Shown here: piece by piece, positions 37,438 to 43,175 of the stretch
Layout of the letters: each line of letters begins with the position of its first letter
Position numbering within the stretch: position 1 is the first letter of the stretch
Assembly (NCBI RefSeq): GCF_001642955.1
Contig: NZ_LWSK01000046.1
Location: 1-43,175, forward strand
From: Rubripirellula obstinata
Lineage (GTDB): Bacteria > Planctomycetota > Planctomycetia > Pirellulales > Pirellulaceae
Length of the DNA stretch: 43,175 nt
Direction of reading: 5' to 3'
Notes under the pieces: generated by a model
What the model saw: only the letters and a program-made list of their open reading frames with translations
Databases searched by the model: none
What the model was told of the DNA's origin: nothing
Translations under genes and position numbers: made by a program

Positions 37438-37538
37438 GCCCGGCCGCTTACGCGTCGCGGCTCACTTTGACATTTACATACCGACGCCCCCAAGGGCAAC
37501 AGTGTATGCCCGGCCGCTTACGCGTCGCGGCTCACTTT
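37438..37538. repeat. Exact 31-bp direct repeat forming hairpins
   Basis: GCCCGGCCGCTTACGCGTCG and the following CGGCTCACTTT occur identically at 37438-37468 and 37508-37538. A partial complement (GTGAGCCGC near 37400) can pair with the first copy. It shares the CGCTTACGCGT core with the palindromes at 5163-5232. It lies in the 268-bp gap between tpiA and secG. Confidence 0.85.
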
Positions 37539-37611
37539 AATCGACAAACCGAACACTGGCCGGTGGGAACCGGCTCTACAATTTCCAACTACCCTCACAC
37601 GCAAAATAACT

Positions 37612-38169
37612 ATGTCAATCGTTTTACTTGGTTCGCTCTCGGGCATGTTGCTCGGATGGCTGATGGGATTTTTGTCCCTGTTCTTGATCCTGTTGATTCT
37701 TGTCCAACGCGGTAAAGGCGGCGGGCTCAGCGGTGCTCTTGGCGGTCCCGGCGGACAGAGTGCGTTTGGCAGTAAAGCCGGCGACACGTTCACCGTCATC
37801 ACGGTCGTCGTCGCAAGCATCTGGGGATTCACTTGTGCGTTCACGATGTGGTTGCTCGGGACGCATGCACCCACCACCGCGATCACGGATTCAGCAATGT
37901 CGGCTGGCCCCAGCGAAGATGATGCAGCCGCAGACAGCGGATTGATCGTTCCACCGATGGACGGTGGCGAAGCCGGTTCGATCAGCGACGGCATCGGACT
38001 TAGCGGGATCGGGGATGCCGAATCCAGCGAAGGTTCAGAAGCTGCAGTGGAAGAAGGTGCAATGGAATCGTCCGACGCTGAAGAGGTTGAACTGACGCCT
38101 GCTGACAGTGAGTCTGCGGACACGGAAGAAGCTAACACCAACGCACCCGAAACTGAAGCAAAACCTTAG
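37612..38169 (+). CDS. secG: SecG translocase subunit with long acidic tail
   Basis: SecG is the small membrane subunit of the SecYEG protein channel. Residues 1-85 hold the two expected membrane helices (about 5-31 and 61-83) and the conserved loop [28 protein letters not shown]. Residues 86-185 are an added, strongly acidic Ser/Glu/Asp-rich tail without recognisable domain. Most SecG proteins are 70-120 residues. It directly precedes yicC, whose start codon overlaps the secG stop (TAGTG). Confidence 0.92.
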   Translation: MSIVLLGSLSGMLLGWLMGFLSLFLILLILVQRGKGGGLSGALGGPGGQSAFGSKAGDTFTVITVVVASIWGFTCAFTMWLLGTHAPTTAITDSAMSAGPSEDDAAADSGLIVPPMDGGEAGSISDGIGLSGIGDAESSEGSEAAVEEGAMESSDAEEVELTPADSESADTEEANTNAPETEAKP

Positions 38170-39119
38170 TGTCTCTTTCGACTTGCGATGGTGTTCGCAG
38201 CATGACCGGCCAAGGTCATGCGAGCGACGAAGGGACACTCGGTACAATCCGAGTCGAAGTCCGAACGGTCAACAATCGCGGACTCAAATGCAATCTACGG
38301 CTCAGCGATTCGCTCTCAGCGATGGAGGGCAAAGTCGATGCGTTGGTGCGATCCTTGATTTCTCGCGGCAGTGTTTCTCTTTCAGTTTCCTATCGCCAAC
38401 CGGCGGGGCTTAGCATTCCGCCAATCAATGTGGATGTTCTGACTGCCTACGCCAACAAGCTAGCGGAAGTCAAAGCGGGCGTTGTCGGCGACGCTGTTGT
38501 TTCGATCGACTTGGCATCTTTGATGACATTGCCCGGCGTCATTTCGTCGGACCGCGGCGAACGAAGTGAAGACGAAGGTTTGTGGCAGTTCGTTCGTGGC
38601 GCGATCGATGCAGCGATGAGCAACTTGGATCAGATGCGGCAAACCGAAGGCAGCAACATGGCGACCAGCCTGCGATCCGATGCGGCCGTGATCGCTGAAA
38701 GATTGGAACAGATTCGCGAGCTGGCCCCCGGCGCGGCCGATCATTATCGCAATCGCTTGGAATCCAAAATCCAGCGAATTTTGACCGAGCGAGAGATCGA
38801 ATCGCAGCCGATTGATCTGTTGCGGGAAGTCCAGATTTACGCCGACCGGGTCGATATCAGCGAAGAGATCACGCGGCTGGAAAGTCATTTGCAGATGTTT
38901 GACAGCGTGATTGCGGGCGAAGCCGAACAGAATGGCAACGCCAAATCCGGCGGGCGTCCTGAACCGATGGGGCGGAAACTTGACTTTGTGATTCAGGAAA
39001 TGTTTCGCGAAACCAACACGATCGGAAGTAAGGCTTCCGATTCATCCATCTCGGCTCATGTGGTCGAAATCAAGTGTGCGATCGAACGGATGCGAGAACT
39101 CGTGCAGAATCTAGAGTAA
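38169..39119 (+). CDS. yicC: YicC/YloC family endoribonuclease
   Basis: This 316-residue protein belongs to the YicC family, members of which cleave RNA. The N-terminal motif RSMTGQGHAS, the VEVRTVNNRGLKCNLRLSDSL segment and the C-terminal GRKLDFVIQEMFRETNTIGSKASD...VVEIKCAIERMRELVQN match the family closely. The start is a GTG overlapping the secG stop; no Shine-Dalgarno is seen, so coupling is likely. It is followed 8 bp later by gmk, a frequent neighbour of yicC. Confidence 0.93.
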   Translation: MSLSTCDGVRSMTGQGHASDEGTLGTIRVEVRTVNNRGLKCNLRLSDSLSAMEGKVDALVRSLISRGSVSLSVSYRQPAGLSIPPINVDVLTAYANKLAEVKAGVVGDAVVSIDLASLMTLPGVISSDRGERSEDEGLWQFVRGAIDAAMSNLDQMRQTEGSNMATSLRSDAAVIAERLEQIRELAPGAADHYRNRLESKIQRILTEREIESQPIDLLREVQIYADRVDISEEITRLESHLQMFDSVIAGEAEQNGNAKSGGRPEPMGRKLDFVIQEMFRETNTIGSKASDSSISAHVVEIKCAIERMRELVQNLE

Positions 39120-39127
39120 GATCTGGC

Positions 39128-39730
39128 ATGGCAAGTGAATCGAAGGGACGTTTGATCATTGTTTCCGGCCCCAGTGGAGCCGGAAAGAGCACTGTGTTGC
39201 GCGAGCTGCGGAGCCGCTGCGAATTGCCGCTGGCGGTCAGCGTTTCAGCGACCACGCGTCAGCCCAGGCCCGGGGAAATCGACAAAGTTGACTATTTCTT
39301 TTTGTCTCCCCAGGAATTCGAGCAGCGAAGGAAAGACGGCGAATTCCTGGAATGCAAAGAGGTTTTTGGACGCGGGCACTGGTACGGAACCCTTCGCGAT
39401 CAGGTCGCCACTGGCCTAAATCAAGGCAAGTGGGTTATTTTGGAGATCGATGTGCAGGGGGCGATGACGATTCTGGATAACGATCTGTTCAACCCTGTTA
39501 CCTTGTTCCTGCATCCCGGCAGCATGGAAGAACTCGAAAACCGGCTCCGATCCAGGGGCACCGAAGACGAAGCCGCCATCACCGCCCGGCTGGAAACCGC
39601 GGGCCGCGAAATGGCGTTCATGCATCATTATCAATACGAAATCATCAATGGCGACGTTGACATTGCTGTCACCGAAATCTGCGAAATCTTGAAAGAGAAA
39701 AAGGGAAAACAATCATGCTCGAAGAGCTAA
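39128..39730 (+). CDS. gmk: Guanylate kinase
   Basis: This 200-residue enzyme phosphorylates GMP to GDP. The P-loop GPSGAGKS (14-21) is intact, followed by the GMP-binding [17 protein letters not shown] and the [17 protein letters not shown] segment. The ATG at 39128 gives the standard N-terminus; an in-frame extension to 39074 overlaps yicC and is not credible. The last 16 bp overlap rpoZ. Confidence 0.98.
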   Translation: MASESKGRLIIVSGPSGAGKSTVLRELRSRCELPLAVSVSATTRQPRPGEIDKVDYFFLSPQEFEQRRKDGEFLECKEVFGRGHWYGTLRDQVATGLNQGKWVILEIDVQGAMTILDNDLFNPVTLFLHPGSMEELENRLRSRGTEDEAAITARLETAGREMAFMHHYQYEIINGDVDIAVTEICEILKEKKGKQSCSKS

Positions 39731-39987
39731 AAGAAGAAGAAATCGTCAACAAAGTCGGTGGCCGTTTCAAACTCAGCACGCTGATCCAAAAACGCCTGGT
39801 CCAACTCAACCAAGGCAGCCGTGCGTTGGTCAGTGTTGATACTCACGACAAAATGTCGATCGTGTTGCAAGAAATTGTGCAGGACAAGATCGTTCTGAAC
39901 ATGGAAAACGAAGTCGAAACCGTTCCCGATTTGGACGCAGCGATGGCCGCCGCGGAAGGTCCAGAATTGGATCCGTCGGATCTGTAA
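39715..39987 (+). CDS. rpoZ: RNA polymerase omega subunit
   Basis: Omega helps assemble the beta' subunit of RNA polymerase. The 90-residue protein has [20 protein letters not shown], the conserved omega core, and an acidic C-terminus ([19 protein letters not shown]). It follows gmk with a 16-bp overlap and has GGGA 7-10 nt upstream of the ATG. The yicC-gmk-rpoZ order is widespread. Confidence 0.92.
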   Translation: MLEELKEEEIVNKVGGRFKLSTLIQKRLVQLNQGSRALVSVDTHDKMSIVLQEIVQDKIVLNMENEVETVPDLDAAMAAAEGPELDPSDL

Positions 39988-40089
39988 GCGACCAGGCAGA
40001 TTTTGGTTTGCCTAGCTGGACAGCGTGAGGGTCGGAGGACGCGGCATTCATTGACGCCGCATTAATGACGGCACTTTAGGCCCGGAGGG

Positions 40090-40121
40090 CCGGCAGCTCC
40101 CTGCCGGGTGCGCGAGCACCC
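40090..40121. repeat. Pair of adjacent small hairpins
   Basis: CCGGCAG (40090-40096) pairs with CTGCCGG (40101-40107), and GGGTGC (40106-40111) pairs with GCACCC (40116-40121). They begin about 100 bp after the rpoZ stop. There is no T-run, so they could stop transcription only through Rho or form part of a repeat. Confidence 0.5.
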
Positions 40122-40146
40122 GGATGACTGCCGTCCACATCATTAT

Positions 40147-40187
40147 CCTTGCTCGGTTTCGCGGCTATGCCGCGAAACCGAGCAAGG
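40147..40187. repeat. Perfect 18-bp stem hairpin
   Basis: CCTTGCTCGGTTTCGCGG (40147-40164) pairs exactly with 40170-40187 around a 5-nt loop. It lies in the 682-bp gap between rpoZ and the CoaC-like gene. No T-run follows on either strand, so it is better described as a repeat than a classic terminator. Confidence 0.8.
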
Positions 40188-40324
40188 AAAATGGGAAATT
40201 CAGTGCCGCCATCCGTGGATTTACATCCCCGGCAGAGAGCTTCCGTCCCGCCGGGACTATTCACGAACGTTCCGATCGTGGAGCGATCAAGGACTATTTG
40301 CATTGAACCTTTCGACGTCCCTCA

Positions 40325-40369
40325 ACAAAAGTGGCGACAGGAAAAGTGGCCTCAGTAAAAGTGGCGACA
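40325..40369. repeat. Three 15-bp repeats containing AAAAGTGGC
   Basis: AAAAGTGGC recurs three times at a 15-bp spacing (starting about 40327, 40342 and 40357), with variable GAC/CTC following. On the minus strand this would read Ala-Thr-Phe-x-x repeats, but the frame is short and does not look like a gene. Confidence 0.65.
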
Positions 40370-40482
40370 TCAATCCGGCAGTAACTAATGCGACGTCCGG
40401 AGGGAGATTGAAGTAAAGTGTTGGCGAAACAGCACTTCCATCCTGCACGACCTTCCCTGCAAAAGAGTCGGATCCAACGCCA

Positions 40483-40619
40483 CGCCGTGAAGGGTTTTGG
40501 TCCCGGAAAATACGTGTCAGTTCGTTTAGCCGCGTGGGCATCGCCCCGCGCGTTACATTCCTTGTGGACGCGCGGGGCGATGCCCACGCGGTTAAACGGT
40601 TTAGAAACCCTTCACGGCG
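40483..40619. repeat. Palindromic ~143-bp element, complete copy C
   Basis: It opens CGCCGTGAAGGGTTTTGG and closes CCCTTCACGGCG, with the GC-rich core stem and a different loop from copies A and B. The direct repeat GGATCCAACGCCACG flanks it at 40470-40484 and 40622-40636, overlapping the left end slightly. It ends 50 bp before the CoaC-like gene, so it may sit in that gene's promoter or leader. Confidence 0.88.
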
Positions 40620-40669
40620 CTGGATCCAACGCCACGTAGCAGCCTTCCCAACTTGTCGGATTTCTACCC

Positions 40670-41224
40670 ATGAGCAAAACCCAACCGATTGTTTTGCTTG
40701 CCATTGGCGGCGGGATCGCTGCGTATAAATCCGCGATGCTGTGCAGCCAACTGTCACAAGACGGCATCACGGTTCGTGTTGCGATGACGCGATCGGCGAC
40801 CGAGTTCATTGGCCCGCCAACGCTTGCCGCACTTTCGGGGCGTCCGGTTGCGATCGATTCGTTTGACCCTCGCTATCCCTTGGGGGCTCACATCGAACTG
40901 GCCAAGGACGCTGATCTGATGGTCGTTGCCCCAGCGACCGCTGGCGTGATGGCAAAATTCGCTTGCGGCATCGCCGATGACTTGGTTTCGACGCTGTATT
41001 TGCAAGTCGCTTGCCCGGTGATGCTCGCACCGGCAATGAGCGACCCGATGTGGAGCAAGCCATCGACTCAGCGAAACGTCGGGCAACTTCGAGAAGATGG
41101 TTGTCAGATCATCGGCCCTGAATCAGGATGGCTGTCGTGCCGGGTTCGCGGCGAAGGTCGAATGAGTGAACCTGATAGCATTGCCAAAGCGATCAGGAAG
41201 GTAATCGACGGAAAAGTTGCCTGA
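40670..41224 (+). CDS. Flavoprotein of the CoaC / phosphopantothenoylcysteine decarboxylase family
   Basis: This 184-residue protein matches the flavin-dependent decarboxylase half of CoaBC; the synthetase (CoaB) half is absent and not adjacent. The FMN-binding start (GGGIAAYKSAML), the catalytic-type His74 in GAHIELAKDADLMVVAPAT, and Cys157 in the flap LSCRVRGEGRMSEP are in place, equivalent to E. coli H75 and C158. The PxMN motif reads PAMS (121-124), so Ser replaces the Asn needed by the E. coli enzyme (N125). It may be a CoaC variant or a related cysteine decarboxylase or flavin-binding protein. It lies 682 bp from rpoZ. Confidence 0.85.
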   Translation: MSKTQPIVLLAIGGGIAAYKSAMLCSQLSQDGITVRVAMTRSATEFIGPPTLAALSGRPVAIDSFDPRYPLGAHIELAKDADLMVVAPATAGVMAKFACGIADDLVSTLYLQVACPVMLAPAMSDPMWSKPSTQRNVGQLREDGCQIIGPESGWLSCRVRGEGRMSEPDSIAKAIRKVIDGKVA

Positions 41225-41279
41225 CAGCGATGGTCAAATTGAACTTTAAATCTCGAAGCAAACGGTATCAAAAAAACGA

Positions 41280-42935
41280 ATGAGCGTTTTTGTATTTGGC
41301 CATCGCAATCCCGACACGGACGCGATTTGCAGCGCACTGGCCTACGCTGATTTCTTGCGACGCACGACACGCCCGGACGCCGTTGCGGCATGTTGTGGCA
41401 CGCCGAATGAACGTACCGAATTTGCACTCAAACGCGCCGGCGTACAACCGCCTCGCATCATCATGGACATTCGTCCTGAACTCGAAGACGTCTGCAATCG
41501 TGCTGCGGTGACGGCCAGCCGTGACGATGTGTTCTATGACGTTTACCAGCGGATGCACGAACACGAAATTCGTTCGATCCCTGTGCTCGATGAAGAGGGC
41601 TGCGTCACCGGCATTGTCACGCTCTTGGATCTGCTTGAATTGATGTTGCAGGGCGGCGTCGATCCCAAACGTTCGCGTGAAGTCCGAACATCGCTCAGCA
41701 AGGTCAATTCGGTGGTCGATGGACGATTCCAGCATGCAGTCGATCCCGATCGAACCGATGATTTTATCTTGACCGTCGGTGCCATGAGTGCCACTGGGTT
41801 CACCGAACGCATGCAAGCTTTCCCGGCCGATCGATTGTTGGTTGTCAGCGGCAACCGGCCCACAATTCAGTTGCCCGCGCTTGAAATGGGTGTGCGAGGT
41901 TTAGTCGTGACCGGTGGCTACGCACTTTCCAGCGGGTTGATGCAATTAGCCGAAGCGCGAGGCGTCTCGGTGATCAGCAGCCCGTTTGATACCGCGACGA
42001 CGACGATGCGGATCAAGGCGGCGCAGCGAATTGAATCGATCATTGAAGACGACTTTCTTTCGCTATCAGCGAAGCTGCCCGTGGCGGCCGCCCGGGCTCA
42101 AGTTTTTCGATCCAACCAAACTGTTTTTCCTGTGGTCGATAGTCGAAAGTTGGTTGGGGTTCTTAGCAAGAGCGACTTGGTCAATCCACCGAAACCTGAA
42201 TTGGTTTTGGTCGACCACAACGAACTTTCCCAAGCCGTGATTGGTGCCGAAGATTGCGAGATCATCGAAGTGCTGGACCATCACCGATTAGGCGGTTCAC
42301 TAAAATCAAGCCATCCAATCATTTTCCAAATGGAACCCGTTGGATCGACTTGCACGTTGGTGGCTAGAAAGTTCAAACAAGCCGGTATCGATCCATCGCC
42401 GGGGATCGCGTTGTGCATGGCGTCTGGCATGATCAGCGACACGCTGTTTCTACGCTCACCGACGACGACCGATGTTGACCGCGAAATACTGGAATGGTTG
42501 GAAGGCTTTTGTGATTGTAGCCTGGAAGAGTACGCACATGAGTTCTTCCGAGTCGGTTCGGCGCTTCGCAATTGCACGCCCGAACAAGTTGTGCGTGAAG
42601 ACTGCAAAGAGTTCGAGGAGAACGGAATCCGTTTTTCCATTTCTCAAATCGAAGAAATTGGTTTCGACCGATTCTGGGATCGGCAAGACGAGCTGACCGC
42701 AGCACTGGAAGGCCTGTGCCGAGAACACAGTCTTGGCTTTTCAGCTCTATTGGTCACCGACATTTCCAGCAACGGAAGTTTGTTGCTGATGAGCAGCGAA
42801 CCCGATGGCTGGGAAGAGATCAATTATCCTCAACTGGAGGAGAAACTGTACGAACTCGAGCAGGTCGTCAGTCGCAAAAAACAATTGCTGCCGCTGATCA
42901 TTAGCTTGCTAGACGCGTCCCCAGCAACAACGTAG
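41280..42935 (+). CDS. ppaC: Family II manganese-dependent inorganic pyrophosphatase with CBS-DRTGG insert
   Basis: This 551-residue enzyme hydrolyses pyrophosphate, driving biosynthetic reactions forward. The DHH-family metal ligands are visible: H8, D12 and D14 in GHRNPDTDAI, DHNE near 312, and DHHRLGG near 333. Between the N-terminal and catalytic parts lie a CBS domain (about 88-122), a DRTGG-type domain (about 185-265) and a second CBS (about 276-305). Such inserts bind adenine nucleotides and regulate activity in characterised enzymes. The C-terminal DHHA2-like domain follows. It starts 55 bp after the CoaC-like gene without a clear ribosome-binding site. Confidence 0.95.
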   Translation: MSVFVFGHRNPDTDAICSALAYADFLRRTTRPDAVAACCGTPNERTEFALKRAGVQPPRIIMDIRPELEDVCNRAAVTASRDDVFYDVYQRMHEHEIRSIPVLDEEGCVTGIVTLLDLLELMLQGGVDPKRSREVRTSLSKVNSVVDGRFQHAVDPDRTDDFILTVGAMSATGFTERMQAFPADRLLVVSGNRPTIQLPALEMGVRGLVVTGGYALSSGLMQLAEARGVSVISSPFDTATTTMRIKAAQRIESIIEDDFLSLSAKLPVAAARAQVFRSNQTVFPVVDSRKLVGVLSKSDLVNPPKPELVLVDHNELSQAVIGAEDCEIIEVLDHHRLGGSLKSSHPIIFQMEPVGSTCTLVARKFKQAGIDPSPGIALCMASGMISDTLFLRSPTTTDVDREILEWLEGFCDCSLEEYAHEFFRVGSALRNCTPEQVVREDCKEFEENGIRFSISQIEEIGFDRFWDRQDELTAALEGLCREHSLGFSALLVTDISSNGSLLLMSSEPDGWEEINYPQLEEKLYELEQVVSRKKQLLPLIISLLDASPATT

Positions 42936-42999
42936 CCGCCTGTCTTTGAGGCGGTGCAATGCAGTGTTTTCGTCCATTTCACCTCTCCCGCCCCGCGGG

Positions 43000-43034
43000 T
43001 GGCCTGATGAAAATCATTGCGACGCAGCAAATTG
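43000..43034. repeat. 35-bp sequence shared with 27515-27549
   Basis: TGGCCTGATGAAAATCATTG followed by CGACGCAGCAAATTG matches 27515-27549 with two substitutions. It follows CCGCCCCGCGGG, where the other copy follows a truncated palindromic element. Confidence 0.75.
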
Positions 43035-43098
43035 GGCAAGCTGCACCATGGCCGACAACACGAATTGGAACAACGGCACATTCCCTGATCGCCAGCAC

Positions 43099-43174
43099 GT
43101 AGGCCGTAGCGAGCCATAGCGAGTTACGGCAATTCGCGCAACGCCGTAACTCGCTATGGCTCGCTACGGCCTAC
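43099..43174. repeat. 32-bp perfect inverted repeat at the window edge
   Basis: Arms 43099-43130 and 43143-43174 are exact complements (beginning GTAGGCCGTAGCGAGCC) around a 12-nt loop. The arm contains internal TAGCGAG repeats. It is in non-coding DNA after the pyrophosphatase gene and may continue past the window. Confidence 0.9.
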
Positions 43175-43175
43175 T

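Noticed and set aside
37438-37538. Attachment sites for an integrated element
   Set aside because: The exact 31-bp direct repeats enclose only 39 bp and no integrase or cargo; they fit a palindromic repeat family better.
40287-40757. 156-codon reverse ORF between rpoZ and the CoaC-like gene
   Set aside because: It crosses element copy C and the 15-bp repeats and overlaps the start of the CoaC-like gene antisense.

Overview
The window looks like chromosomal DNA from a marine planctomycete of the Rhodopirellula/Pirellulales type. The evidence is a DUF1559 pilin-like protein, a giant surface protein with a planctomycete-style export motif, lamin-tail and CotH domains and a dockerin-like end, two PEP-CTERM proteins, a transmembrane serine/threonine (pseudo)kinase, weak Shine-Dalgarno use with several GTG/TTG starts, and many palindromic intergenic repeats. 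This is inference from gene content; no rRNA or other taxonomic marker is present.

Layout. (1) 1-2256: repeat-rich leader, then hemB (heme synthesis) translationally coupled to a class I methyltransferase. (2) 2253-8205, minus strand: a PilZ-like protein overlapping an HD-GYP phosphodiesterase (a c-di-GMP pair), a CDP-paratose-2-epimerase-like sugar epimerase, and a membrane pseudokinase. (3) 8401-13682, plus strand: a storage-glucan block of glycogen synthase (TTG start), a GalT-family nucleotidylyltransferase and a GH57 glucanotransferase/amylase. (4) 13946-17565, minus strand: the conserved rpsB-tsf-pyrH-frr translation cluster, with a hairpin between rpsB and tsf and a terminator between tsf and pyrH. 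(5) 18185-27219, plus strand: a ~2040-residue CotH/lamin-tail surface protein followed by a secreted probable beta-propeller protein of unknown role. (6) 27220-28055: palindrome, 14-unit hexanucleotide repeat and repeat fragments. (7) 28056-35144, minus strand: envelope genes comprising a Cys/His-rich exported protein, two tandem paralogous PEP-CTERM proteins, a membrane/spermidine-synthase fusion, a DUF1559 protein and a small lipoprotein. (8) 35554-42935, plus strand: housekeeping genes, partly overlapping: DAHP synthase, tpiA, secG, yicC, gmk, rpoZ, then a flavoprotein-only CoaC-like protein and a family II pyrophosphatase with CBS/DRTGG insert. (9) 42936-43175: repeat tail ending in a 32-bp perfect inverted repeat.

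The most unusual feature is the intergenic repeats. A ~143-bp hairpin element recurs six times (complete or partial). Two full copies differ at about two positions, and two copies are bracketed by direct repeats of 11 and 15 bp, as expected for a non-autonomous mobile element. A second palindrome family (arms containing CGAACGCGTAAGCGAGGGA) occurs three times. Other points worth testing are a CoaC-like enzyme with Ser where the catalytic Asn is expected, a kinase-fold protein without catalytic motifs, an epimerase with Phe in place of the YxxxK tyrosine, and the paired choice-of-anchor-M-like PEP-CTERM proteins. I found no CRISPR array, tRNA, rRNA or transposase gene.
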